Shown here: one piece after another, positions 33,500 to 41,763 of the stretch
Layout: the number at the start of each line of letters is the position of its first letter
How positions within the stretch are numbered: position 1 is the stretch's first letter
NCBI GenBank assembly: GCA_963808545.1
Contig: CAWEGB010000014.1
Location: forward strand, 82,152-146,151
DNA: 64,000 bases
Direction of reading: 5' to 3'
DNA from: JACVRW01 sp963808545
GTDB taxonomy: Bacteria; Actinomycetota; Thermoleophilia; Solirubrobacterales; Thermoleophilaceae
Notes under the pieces: generated by a model
The model's database searches: none
Seen by the model: only the letters and a program-made list of their open reading frames with translations
What the model was told of the DNA's origin: nothing
Position numbers and translations under genes: made by a program

Positions 33500-34920
33500 A
33501 GGAGCACCCAGGTGTCCTTGGCGCCGCCACGCTGAGAGCTGTTGACCACCAGTGCGTCGCGCTCCAGGGCCACCCGGGTGAGCGCACCGGGCGCCACCTC
33601 GGCGCCGCCCGGGGACTGGAAGACGAACGGCCGCAGGTCGATGTGGCGTGGCTGGAGGTGTCCGTCCACGATCGTGGGATGGCGGGAGAGCATCACCAGC
33701 TCCTGCGCGATGAAGGGGGTGGGGTTGGCCCGTACCTCGTCGGCGGTGCGGCGCACGTCCCCGTCGCGCGCGTGCGGAGCCACCACCACCCCGCGCCCCC
33801 CGTGACCCGCTCGGGGCTTGATCACGAGCTCGTCGATGCGGTCGAGAGCCATCTCCAGAGTCTCGGGCACGCCGAGGTCGTAAGTGGGCACGGACGGCAG
33901 CAGCGGCTCCTCGCTCAGGTAGAAACGGACCATGTCCTCGACGTAGGCGTGCACGAGCTTGTCGTCCGCCACCCCGGTGCCGAAGCCGTTGACCACGCTG
34001 AGCGCGCCGGTCCGAAGCGGCTCGTACAGAGCGGCGCCCACATCGGTCAGGCGGCCCTGCTGGTCGGTCAGGCGATCCTCGTCGGTGCGCCGGTAGAGGA
34101 CGTCGACGGCGCGTGGCTCCCCGTCGCAGCGTGCCCAGAGCCGGCCCGAGCGGACGCTGAGATCCTCGAGCGTCACCCCGGGCAGCCCGAGCTCGCGAGC
34201 GAGGCGCCGGTGCTCGTACCACGCGCTGTTCCCCGATCCATCGCTGAACACGACGATCGACGGCTCGTCGACCCCGTCGGGCGCGGCCGCCGCCAGCGCG
34301 CCCTTGAGCATGTCCACGGCCTCGGTGAGCGGATGGACCCGCTCGTTCAGCTGCTCGTGCATGAGGGGGGCGAGGGCATCCCGCGCAGCGAGAACGTAGC
34401 CGAGCCCCGACGGCGTGCGCACGTTGTCCTCGAGCACGCTGAACTCGCCCTGCGCATCGCGCACCACATCGAGGCCCGCGATGGTGATGCGCACCGGAGG
34501 CGCCGGAAGCTCGGAGAGCCTCGGCTCGAGGTGGTCACAGCTGTCGATCACCCGCGCCGGCACCACCCCCGCCGTCACGATCTCGCGCTCGCCGTAGACG
34601 TCGGCCACGAACCGGTCGAGCGCGCGCACGCGCTGCACGAGACCGTGGCCGAGCCGCTCCCAGGCGCCGGCGGTGAAGAGGCGCGGGATCGGGTCGAGCC
34701 TGAACGGCTCGGTCTCGCCACCGTCCGCCTTGAAGTCCACGCCACCGGCCGCCACCCGCTCGTCGACCGCCGCCGTCAGCGCCGCCAGATCCATTCGGTC
34801 CAGCGCCCTCAGGAGATCGCCGTACTCCGGCCGCGGCGAGCCGTCGGCCTGCACCGCTTCGTCGAAGATGCCGGTGGCCGGGCTGTACGGACTGGGGGTG
34901 GCGGTGGAGCCGCTGGTCAC
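33496..34920 (-). CDS. Circularly permuted ATP-grasp type 2 protein
   Basis: A 474-residue member of the circularly permuted ATP-grasp family (formerly DUF404/DUF407). Landmarks: PRLFTAGAWERLGHGLVQRV, ALDRFVADVYGEREIV, DVVRDAQGEFSVLEDNVRTP then SGLGY, VDVLYRRTDEDRL, VVNGFGTGVADDKLVHAYVE, LVIKPRAGHGGRGVVV and the ending NSSQRGGAKDTWVLL. Lys and Glu residues for ATP binding lie in VIKPRAGHGG and FIAQELV. Such proteins are predicted amide/peptide ligases and occur with transglutaminase-like or GCS2-type partners. ATG start; first gene of the operon. The actual product is unknown. Confidence 0.88.
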   Translation of the reverse strand: MTSGSTATPSPYSPATGIFDEAVQADGSPRPEYGDLLRALDRMDLAALTAAVDERVAAGGVDFKADGGETEPFRLDPIPRLFTAGAWERLGHGLVQRVRALDRFVADVYGEREIVTAGVVPARVIDSCDHLEPRLSELPAPPVRITIAGLDVVRDAQGEFSVLEDNVRTPSGLGYVLAARDALAPLMHEQLNERVHPLTEAVDMLKGALAAAAPDGVDEPSIVVFSDGSGNSAWYEHRRLARELGLPGVTLEDLSVRSGRLWARCDGEPRAVDVLYRRTDEDRLTDQQGRLTDVGAALYEPLRTGALSVVNGFGTGVADDKLVHAYVEDMVRFYLSEEPLLPSVPTYDLGVPETLEMALDRIDELVIKPRAGHGGRGVVVAPHARDGDVRRTADEVRANPTPFIAQELVMLSRHPTIVDGHLQPRHIDLRPFVFQSPGGAEVAPGALTRVALERDALVVNSSQRGGAKDTWVLL

Positions 34921-34985
34921 TGACCTAGCGTGTTCCCAGTTTCGCGTTCTGTACTTGGCCCGGCGTCCAAAGATCCCGGTGCATC

Positions 34986-34995
34986 ATTGGACAAT
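34986..34995. promoter_or_regulatory. AT-rich inverted repeat upstream of the amide-ligase operon
   Basis: ATTG (34986-34989) and CAAT (34992-34995) form a small inverted repeat 65-75 bp before the ATG at 34920. In this GC-rich DNA it marks the probable promoter or operator zone of the minus-strand operon. No convincing -35/-10 pair was found around it. Confidence 0.3.
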
Positions 34996-35050
34996 AGGTC
35001 GAATCGGGCGCGATTGGGGGCCTGACTGCTGTCTGTGGCTGGTGGAGGCC

Positions 35051-35096
35051 GGGGCCGGTCCCTGAATCGAACCGGCCCCGCCTCGATTCAGGGACC
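35051..35096 (-). terminator. Two mutually exclusive hairpins at the 3' end of the repeat-protein gene
   Basis: Stem A: GGTCCCTGAATCGA (35057-35070) pairs perfectly over 14 bp with 35083-35096. Stem B: GGGGCCGGT (35051-35059) pairs perfectly with ACCGGCCCC (35071-35079). The arms overlap, so only one can form. Stem A includes the stop codon of the minus-strand repeat protein (35088-35090). Probably a terminator, without an obvious U-run. Confidence 0.55.
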
Positions 35097-35933
35097 GAAG
35101 GGGCCGGGCCCGCCGGGCCCGCCGCGACCGCCGGGGCCACGTGGTCCGGGCAGGTCGCCCAGAGCCTGCTCGACCTTGGCCTCGGAGAGGTTGAAGCGGT
35201 CGGCCAGGAACTGAACGAGGGCATCCTGGCGCTTCTCCCAGGCGTCGTCCGCTCCGGCACGGACCTCACGGAAGGCCTTGCGCAGCTCGGCGCGGCTCAC
35301 TCCCAGCGCGGTCGCGAGCTGCCGCAGCGGCTGCCGGGCGTGATCGCGGTCCCGCAGCCCGTGGTCGGGCCGCTGTGCGAACAGCGCGTCCTCGACCCTG
35401 TCGGCGTCGACGCCGAGCTTCGCGGCGAGGTCCTCGGCGAGATCGCCGGGCCCGCCGGGCCCAGCGTGGGCGCCGCGATCGGGCCGCTCGTCAGCCAGCT
35501 CGTCGAGAGCCGTCTGCACCTTCGCCGCGTCCACGCCGAGTTCATTCGCCAGTCGCTTGGCGAAGCGCTCCCGCTTCTGCTCGCCCAGCTGATCGAGCGC
35601 CGAGCTGACCTTGTCGGCCGATATCCCGAGTGCGCTCGCCAGCGCTTCGGTGAAGTCGGTGCGGCGGCCGCTCGCCTCCTGGTCGTGAAACTCGCGCAGC
35701 GCCGCCTCGAGGGCGTCGGCGTCCACCCCGAGCTCATCGGCCAGGTTGCCGAAGCCCGGCGGGGCCCCGCGGGCGAAGCCGCGATCGGCCGCGCTCGACG
35801 CGGAGCTGCTCCCGGCCCCGCTGCCCGCGGAGGCCGAACCATCGCCCATCTGGCTGCCGATCCCGTAGGCGGCGGAGGCCAGCCCCACCGCTCCCACGAG
35901 CACCACCGTTGTGACCTTCTTCGAATTTCGCAT
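35088..35933 (-). CDS. Exported protein with six 19-residue helical repeats
   Basis: A 281-residue protein: hydrophobic N-terminal export signal (VVLVGAVGLASAAYGIG, residues 10-26), a Ser/Ala/Gly linker, then six copies of a motif with consensus LAxxLGVDADKVExALDEL. They begin at residues 64, 98, 128, 169, 206 and 243, separated by variable charged spacers, and the protein ends in a Gly-Pro-rich tail (PGGRGGPGGPGPFGP). ATG 35933 is chosen since the signal follows directly. Each repeat looks like a helical hairpin. It is divergent from the two-component genes, whose sensor has a similar Gly-Pro-rich stretch. Function unknown. Confidence 0.75.
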   Translation of the reverse strand: MRNSKKVTTVVLVGAVGLASAAYGIGSQMGDGSASAGSGAGSSSASSAADRGFARGAPPGFGNLADELGVDADALEAALREFHDQEASGRRTDFTEALASALGISADKVSSALDQLGEQKRERFAKRLANELGVDAAKVQTALDELADERPDRGAHAGPGGPGDLAEDLAAKLGVDADRVEDALFAQRPDHGLRDRDHARQPLRQLATALGVSRAELRKAFREVRAGADDAWEKRQDALVQFLADRFNLSEAKVEQALGDLPGPRGPGGRGGPGGPGPFGP

Positions 35934-35984
35934 GAGGCGAGGCTCGTATCCGACTGTAGGAGGACCGTAAGAGCCACGTAGGGG

Positions 35985-36698
35985 ATGCCGAAGAGAGCCG
36001 CCCGGCGCGACAGAATCAGTGGGGTGGAGGTTCTGATCGTGGACGACGACCGCGCCCTGCGTGATGCGCTGAGGCGGGCCCTTGCCCTTGCGGGCTACGA
36101 GATCACGCTGGCCGAGGACGGCCAGCAGGCGCTGGCCGCGGTCGCCGCCGCCGCGCCGGACGCCATCGTCCTCGACGTGGGCCTGCCGGGCATCGACGGC
36201 CTGGAGGTGTGCCGGCAGCTGCGCGGCGCAGGCGATCGCGTGCCGGTGCTGATGCTCACCGCGCGCGACGCGATCGCCGACCGCATCGACGGCCTCGACG
36301 CCGGGGCCGACGACTACCTGGTCAAGCCGTTCGACGTCGGGGAGCTCAAGGCGCGACTGCGCGCGCTCCTGCGGCGGACCGGAGCCGAGTCGCCGCCGGA
36401 GGAGCTCGAGTTCGAGGAGCTGCGGCTCGACAGCGCGCGCCACGGGTTGGCGGCGGGGGACCGCTTCGTCGAGCTCACCCGCACCGAATACGACCTGCTC
36501 GAGCTGCTGATGCGCAACCCCCGGCGGGTGCTGCCCCACGCCTTGATCTACGACCGGGTGTGGGGCTATGACTTCGGCCCGGCGTCCAACGCGCTTCGCG
36601 TGTACATCGGCTACCTCCGCCGCAAGCTCGACGAGGTGGGCGCGCGCCCGCTGCTGCATACCGTGCGCGGCGTGGGTTACGTCCTGCGCGAGCCATGA
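35985..36698 (+). CDS. OmpR-family response regulator
   Basis: A 237-residue regulator. Receiver domain residues about 14-130 with acidic pocket VDDD, phospho-acceptor Asp64 in IVLDVGLPGIDG, Thr in MLTARD and Lys in LVKPFD. The C-terminal winged helix has ELTRTEYDLLELLMRNPRRV and LRVYIGYLRRKLDE, then TVRGVGYVL. ATG 35985 follows AGGGG; GTG 36024 would remove 13 unstructured residues and is possible. It overlaps the kinase gene (ATGA) and is transcribed away from the six-repeat protein across a 51-bp promoter region, so that gene is a likely target. Confidence 0.93.
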   Translation: MPKRAARRDRISGVEVLIVDDDRALRDALRRALALAGYEITLAEDGQQALAAVAAAAPDAIVLDVGLPGIDGLEVCRQLRGAGDRVPVLMLTARDAIADRIDGLDAGADDYLVKPFDVGELKARLRALLRRTGAESPPEELEFEELRLDSARHGLAAGDRFVELTRTEYDLLELLMRNPRRVLPHALIYDRVWGYDFGPASNALRVYIGYLRRKLDEVGARPLLHTVRGVGYVLREP

Positions 36699-38086
36699 CG
36701 CTCCGCACCCGGATCGCGGCGGCGGCAGGCCTGGCGGTGGCTCTCGCGGTGGCGGCCGCCGCGCTGGCGGTCTACCTGGGGGTGCGCGGAGAGCTGCGGG
36801 GCGAGGTCGACAACTCACTGCGCCAGCGGGCGCAGACGATCGTCGATCGCGGCCCGGGGGGGCCGCGGGGAGGTCCCGGCGACGGGACCGGCTTCGGCCG
36901 GCCCGGCCGTCCCTTCGGGGGCCTGCCGCGCGACGTGCCCGCGGAGCCGTTCGGAGGGCCCGAGGGCTACGCCCAGATCGTGTTGCCCGGCGGCCGGGCA
37001 CTGCGCTTCCCGGACGAGCAGCAGCGTCTGCCGGTGGAGGACCGGGCCAGGGAGATCGCGCGCGAGGGCGCGGGGGAGTACCTGACCGACCTCACCGTCG
37101 ACGGCATTCACCTGCGCGTGCTCACCGCCGGCCTACCGGAAGCCGGCGCGATCCAGGTGGCCCGGCCGCTCGGCGAGATCGACCGGCAGCTCCACAACAT
37201 CGCTCTCCTGCTGCTGATCGTCGGCGCGGTGGGCGTGGCGCTCGGGGCCGGACTGGGCGCGGCGGTGGCGCGCACCGCGCTGGCGCCAATCGCCCGCTTC
37301 ACGCGTAGGACCGAGGAGCTGGCCGCCGATCCCGACCCCTCCGAGCGCATGGAGGTCGTCGGCCGGGACGAGCTGACGCGCCTGGCCCGGAGCTTCAACA
37401 CCACCCTCGACTCTCTCGAGCGATCGGTGGAGGCGCAACGCCACCTGGTGGCCGACGCGAGCCATGAGCTGCGTACGCCGATGGCCAGCCTGCGCGCCAA
37501 CATCCAGACGCTCGAGGAGGCGGACCGCCTGCCCCCGGACGAGCGCAGCGCGCTGCGGGCCGACATCGTTCAGGAGCTGGACGAGCTCACGGCGCTCGTG
37601 GCCGACATCGTGGAGCTCGCGCGCGGGGCCAAGCCAGAGGGCGCCGAGGACGACGTCAGGGTCGACCAGCTCGTGGAGGCCGTGGTGGAGCGCGCCAGGG
37701 CGCGCGCGGGGGATACGGCCAGCTTCAGCGTCCGGGCCGAACCGACGCTCGTGCGAGGCGAGCCGCAGCGCATCCACCGGGCGATCGCCAACCTCGTCGA
37801 CAACGCCGCGAAATGGAGCCCGCCCGGGGGCGAGATCGAGCTGGCTCTCTCGGGGGGCGAGCTCACGGTGCGCGACCACGGCCCCGGCTTCGCGGACGGC
37901 GATCAGGAGCGGGCGTTCGAGCGCTTCTGGCGTGCCGCGGACGCCCGCGGCCTGCCCGGGTCCGGTCTCGGCCTCGCCATCGTGCGCCAGGCCGCCGAGG
38001 AGCACGGCGGGTCGGTGGAGGCGCTGAACGCGCCCGGCGGAGGGGCTCTGTTGCGGGTCTCGTTCGGGAAGACGCTGGACGCCTAA
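36695..38086 (+). CDS. Sensor histidine kinase
   Basis: A 463-residue membrane kinase: first helix residues about 9-28, an extracytoplasmic domain to about 165 with a Gly-Pro-rich run (GPGGPRGGPGDGTGFGRP), second helix about 165-190, HAMP to about 245, then the dimerisation domain with His257 in DASHELRTPMASL and the ATPase domain (N box NLVDNAAKWS, G1 DHGPGFAD, G2 GSGLGLAIV). It resembles MprB/TcrY-type actinobacterial kinases that sense envelope state. Cotranslated with the response regulator. The signal is unknown. Confidence 0.93.
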   Translation: MTLRTRIAAAAGLAVALAVAAAALAVYLGVRGELRGEVDNSLRQRAQTIVDRGPGGPRGGPGDGTGFGRPGRPFGGLPRDVPAEPFGGPEGYAQIVLPGGRALRFPDEQQRLPVEDRAREIAREGAGEYLTDLTVDGIHLRVLTAGLPEAGAIQVARPLGEIDRQLHNIALLLLIVGAVGVALGAGLGAAVARTALAPIARFTRRTEELAADPDPSERMEVVGRDELTRLARSFNTTLDSLERSVEAQRHLVADASHELRTPMASLRANIQTLEEADRLPPDERSALRADIVQELDELTALVADIVELARGAKPEGAEDDVRVDQLVEAVVERARARAGDTASFSVRAEPTLVRGEPQRIHRAIANLVDNAAKWSPPGGEIELALSGGELTVRDHGPGFADGDQERAFERFWRAADARGLPGSGLGLAIVRQAAEEHGGSVEALNAPGGGALLRVSFGKTLDA

Positions 38087-38144
38087 TCCCTACCGGCCAG
38101 CTTGGTGTTGAAAAGCCGATCGTGCTAGCGTGCCCCGCGTGCCC

Positions 38145-38172
38145 TTAGGGCACCCTAATAAGGCCGTCCTAA
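38145..38172. promoter_or_regulatory. Iron-box-like site before the iron uptake genes
   Basis: TTAGGGCACCCTAA (38145-38158) is an inverted repeat of TTAGG/CCTAA half-sites, and a further CCTAA follows at 38168-38172. These half-sites are those of DtxR/IdeR boxes, although the spacing (4 bp, then 14 bp between tandem halves) differs from the 19-bp consensus. Position 26-53 bp before ATG 38198 suits iron-dependent repression of the two uptake genes. Confidence 0.5.
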
Positions 38173-38197
38173 CCCGTCTCGGAGGAACCCCAGCACG

Positions 38198-39295
38198 ATG
38201 AAGCGCACCCGCCTCGCCGCCTTCTTCGCCGTCGCCGGCCTGGCCCTGGCCAGCTGCGGCAGCGACGACAGCGACTCCGAGGAGGCTGACACGAGCTCCG
38301 CCACCAACTCCCAGGCAGCCGACCTGGGGGCCATCAAGCAGTACCTCACCGAGCACTCCGCCGCCCTGGCCACCGAGACCGCGACCCTCAAGGAGCAGGG
38401 CGCGGCCTACTACCGGCTGGCCGAGCAGGCCGGCTTCGACTACGCGAAGCTGATGCGCGACAACCGGGCCGAGGTCGAGGAGGTCCTTGCCGAGTCCAAG
38501 GCCGCCTACCGCCGCGCCAATCCCGCCTACGAGGAGATGGAGGGGATCGTGGCCGGCGTGGCCTCGCTGGCCGACTACGACGTGATCATCGACGCCGGCT
38601 CGTCGGGCGAGGATCCCGAGAACGCGGTGCCCTTCGACCTGAAGTTGCCGGACGGCAAGACGCTCGAACAGCCCGGCAACTTCATGTTCCTGACCGAGAC
38701 CGCGCTTTACGGCACCAACGACGCTCTGCTGGCCAAGGGCGTGGAGCCCGACGTGGACGGCAACGGCAAGGTCGACTTCGGCGAGGCGCTGCCCGACGCC
38801 AAGATCTTCCTGGCCACCACACGTGACTTCGACAAGTACGCGCGTGAACTGGACTCGGCGGCGGCGGACTTCAAGCCCACCGAGTCGGACGCCTTCTCGG
38901 CCCTCGTGATCATGACGCCGACGATGTCGGAGTACTTCGAAGCCTGGAAGAATTCTCGCTTCGTGGCGGGGAGCGACGCGAGCGAGCAGGCCTTCGTGGC
39001 CACCTCACGCCTATCGGACATCGCCGACATCCTGGAGGGTCTCGTGTTCACCTACGACGGCGTGCAGCCGCTCGTGGCCGAGGCCGACCGCCAGCAGGCG
39101 CGGCAGACCGAGCGCAGCCTCGCCCAGCTCGAGAACTTCGCGGCCGGGCTGCGCGACAAGGAGGAGGCCGGCCGCAAGTACAGCGCCGAGGAAGCGGACG
39201 CGCTGGGCAGCCAGGCCCAGCAACAGGCTGAGGCGATAGCCGGCCAGGTCACCCAGGCCGCCGCGAAGCTGAACATTGAGCTGGAGGAGGGCTGA
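38198..39295 (+). CDS. Imelysin-like (EfeM/EfeO-type) lipoprotein
   Basis: A 365-residue lipoprotein: signal with lipobox LALASC (Cys20), an acidic linker, then a helical domain resembling the imelysin/EfeM proteins that serve FTR1 iron permeases. The imelysin HxxE motif is not intact: the equivalent segment, residues 162-167, reads FMFLTE with only the Glu. Residues 185-196 (DVDGNGKVDFGE) match an EF-hand calcium loop exactly in its ligand positions. ATG start with GGAGG upstream; an iron-box-like site precedes it and FTR1 follows 7 bp later. Iron delivery is inferred mainly from context. Confidence 0.65.
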   Translation: MKRTRLAAFFAVAGLALASCGSDDSDSEEADTSSATNSQAADLGAIKQYLTEHSAALATETATLKEQGAAYYRLAEQAGFDYAKLMRDNRAEVEEVLAESKAAYRRANPAYEEMEGIVAGVASLADYDVIIDAGSSGEDPENAVPFDLKLPDGKTLEQPGNFMFLTETALYGTNDALLAKGVEPDVDGNGKVDFGEALPDAKIFLATTRDFDKYARELDSAAADFKPTESDAFSALVIMTPTMSEYFEAWKNSRFVAGSDASEQAFVATSRLSDIADILEGLVFTYDGVQPLVAEADRQQARQTERSLAQLENFAAGLRDKEEAGRKYSAEEADALGSQAQQQAEAIAGQVTQAAAKLNIELEEG

Positions 39296-39302
39296 GCTCG
39301 TC

Positions 39303-41756
39303 GTGAGGAGCCGCCTGGCGCTCCTGGCGGCCGGCCTCGCGCTGGCCGTCCTGCTCGTCGCTCCGGCGGGGGCGTTCGCCCAGGCCGAGCCGCCCTGGCA
39401 GGCAGCTCAACGCATCCAGGAGCGTCTGTTCTCCGCGCAGAGCGCCCTCCTCCTCGGCGAGCCCGCCTCCAAGCGCGCCGCCGCCCGCGCGCAGCGGCTC
39501 TACCGGGGTGAGCTCGCCCGCCGACTGCGCGCCGACGCCCCGCAGGCCGACCGCGCCGCGCGCCGCGCCCTTCGCGACGCTCGGAGCGCGGTGCGCGCGG
39601 GCGACCAGACCGCGCTCGCGGCCGCCCGGGGCCGTCTCCGGGCCGCGCTGCTGCGCGGTTCGTACGCTGTGACGGTCGCGGCGGTACGCGCCGGCGATGC
39701 CGCTCGCGCCCGCAACTGGCTGCTGCTGCGCGAGTTTCGCCAGGCCACCCGGTTCACGCGTCCCGGGATCGACGCGACCCTGGCCGTGCGGGCACTGGCC
39801 CGCGGTGAGTGGGGGGCGCGCCGGGCTCTGCTGGGAGTCAAGAAGGACCTCCTCGACGCCTACCAGGCCCGGCTCATCGACGAGCTGGGGGAGGCGGAGG
39901 AAGCGGCCGAACGCGGCTTCGACGCCCGGCTCACCGAGATCGCCGCCACCGCCTCCGGGTTGTGGCTGGTGCTCGCTCCCGAGTATGAGACACAGCGTGG
40001 AGCGGCCGCCCGCGCCGAGGCGGACGCCACCTTCGCTGCGCTCGAGCGCAGCACCGGCGATCCCACGGGCGAGTTCCTCAGCGTCCGCAATGACGCGATG
40101 GAGGTGCTCGACGGCTTCGTGGCCGCGCCCTTCACCGCCGAGGAGCAGGCGCGCCGCGCAGCCCAGCTCGTGCGCTTCCTCGATCTCATCCCGGTCGAGT
40201 ACCGCGATGGCGTCGACGACGGGCGGGTCACGATCCCCTTCGAGATCCAGGAGGGGATCGCCTTCCAGGAGGGCGCCGTCTCGGCCTTCGGAGACCTCGA
40301 GGCCGAGCTGCGCGAGCGCGATCCCACGGCCACTGCCGAGGTCGAGCGAGCGCTGGAACGGCTCGGGACCTACGTGGAGGACGCGGGGAGCGGCAGGCGC
40401 ATCGTCTCCGAGGACGACGTGGAGGAGACCCACGAGCAGGCCAGCGAGCGGCTCGACGAGCTGTTCCCCGAGGAGTGGAAGGAGGACGACTCCCAGTCGG
40501 ATTTCGACCTCATCGACCTCACGCTCGATCGCCTCGAGGCGGCCGTGGGCGCGGGCGAGTATCGCCAGGCCGAGCAGGCCCGGCTCGAGGCCTACGCCTT
40601 TTTCGAGTTCGGACCCGAGCTGAGCCTGCGCTCGATCGCCCCCGAGGTGGTGGCGCAGGTCGAGGCGCTCGTTTGGTTCGGCGCCGACGGTAAGGACGGG
40701 CTGGCCAAGCTGATCGCCAACGAGAGCCCCTCCCGTGAGGTGCGCGAGACACGGCTCGCCCTGGACGAGGCACTCGAGGAGGGCGCCGGGACGCTCGGCG
40801 AGGGCGCGAGCACGGCCACGGTCGTGACCAACGCCGCGGTGATCGTCTTCCGCGAGGGACTCGAGGCGGTGCTCATCCTCGCCGCCGTGATGGCCAGCCT
40901 GCTCGGCGCCGCGCGCGGCCAGCGCAAGCCGATGCTGATCGGCGCGGGACTCGCCATCGTGGCCAGTGCCATCACCTTCGTCCTGGCCCAGACCGTGCTC
41001 ACCTCGCTGGCCCGCTACGGGGAGAAGCTCGAGGCGGTGGTGGGCCTGGTGGCCATCGGCATCCTCCTGCTCGTGCTCAACTGGTTCTTCCACCGGGTCT
41101 ACTGGACCGAGCACATCTCGCGCTTCCACAAGCGCCGGCGACGGTTGCTCGGCCTCACCAGCGGCGGGCTGATGTCCGCTCAGGTAGCGGGCTTCGTCCT
41201 GCTCGGATTCTCGACCGTTTACCGCGAGGGGTTCGAGACCGTGCTCTTCCTGCAGGCGCTCGAGCTGAGCTCCGGCCTCTGGGTGGTGCTCGAGGGCGTG
41301 GCTCTCGGCGGGATTGCCGTGGCTGCTGTGGCCGTGGCCACGTTCGTGCTCGAGCGCAAGCTGCCCTACAAGAAGATGCTGATAGTGACCGGCGTGCTCC
41401 TCACCGTCGTCCTGGTCGTGATGGTTGGCAAGACCGCCCGGACCCTCCAGGGCGTGGGCTGGCTCCCGATCACCCCGCTGGACATCGACCCGCCCTACTG
41501 GATGGGACTGTGGCTCGGCATCTTCCCGACGGTGGAGACGATCGTGGCGCAGATCGCCGCTGCGCTGTTCGTGGTGGGGAGCTACGTACTGGCCGAGCGC
41601 ATACGCACTCGAGGGCGCCGCTCCGCGCGGCCTTCTGCGCCGCCGGCCGCGCCTGCGGTGGCCACCAACGGCAATCTGAACGGCCACTCGAACGGGGCGC
41701 CGGAGCACTCCGATGCTGTCCGCCAGGCCGGCGAGCGAGAGAAGATAGAGCGCTGA
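39303..41756 (+). CDS. FTR1-family high-affinity iron permease
   Basis: An 817-residue protein. A signal peptide (LALLAAGLALAVLLVAPAGA) and a large helical extracytoplasmic region to about residue 500 precede a seven-helix FTR1 domain. Both iron-binding helices are present: REGLE (517-521) in VFREGLEAVLIL and REGFE (641-645) in YREGFETVLFLQ. A cytoplasmic tail with a low-complexity Asn/Pro stretch ends the protein. GTG 39303 was chosen because the signal follows; GGAGGAGG lies about 12 bases upstream. It imports iron together with the lipoprotein encoded before it. The N-terminal half has the character of fused EfeO-like or four-helix modules. Confidence 0.88.
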   Translation: MRSRLALLAAGLALAVLLVAPAGAFAQAEPPWQAAQRIQERLFSAQSALLLGEPASKRAAARAQRLYRGELARRLRADAPQADRAARRALRDARSAVRAGDQTALAAARGRLRAALLRGSYAVTVAAVRAGDAARARNWLLLREFRQATRFTRPGIDATLAVRALARGEWGARRALLGVKKDLLDAYQARLIDELGEAEEAAERGFDARLTEIAATASGLWLVLAPEYETQRGAAARAEADATFAALERSTGDPTGEFLSVRNDAMEVLDGFVAAPFTAEEQARRAAQLVRFLDLIPVEYRDGVDDGRVTIPFEIQEGIAFQEGAVSAFGDLEAELRERDPTATAEVERALERLGTYVEDAGSGRRIVSEDDVEETHEQASERLDELFPEEWKEDDSQSDFDLIDLTLDRLEAAVGAGEYRQAEQARLEAYAFFEFGPELSLRSIAPEVVAQVEALVWFGADGKDGLAKLIANESPSREVRETRLALDEALEEGAGTLGEGASTATVVTNAAVIVFREGLEAVLILAAVMASLLGAARGQRKPMLIGAGLAIVASAITFVLAQTVLTSLARYGEKLEAVVGLVAIGILLLVLNWFFHRVYWTEHISRFHKRRRRLLGLTSGGLMSAQVAGFVLLGFSTVYREGFETVLFLQALELSSGLWVVLEGVALGGIAVAAVAVATFVLERKLPYKKMLIVTGVLLTVVLVVMVGKTARTLQGVGWLPITPLDIDPPYWMGLWLGIFPTVETIVAQIAAALFVVGSYVLAERIRTRGRRSARPSAPPAAPAVATNGNLNGHSNGAPEHSDAVRQAGEREKIER

Positions 41757-41763
41757 GCCCGGC

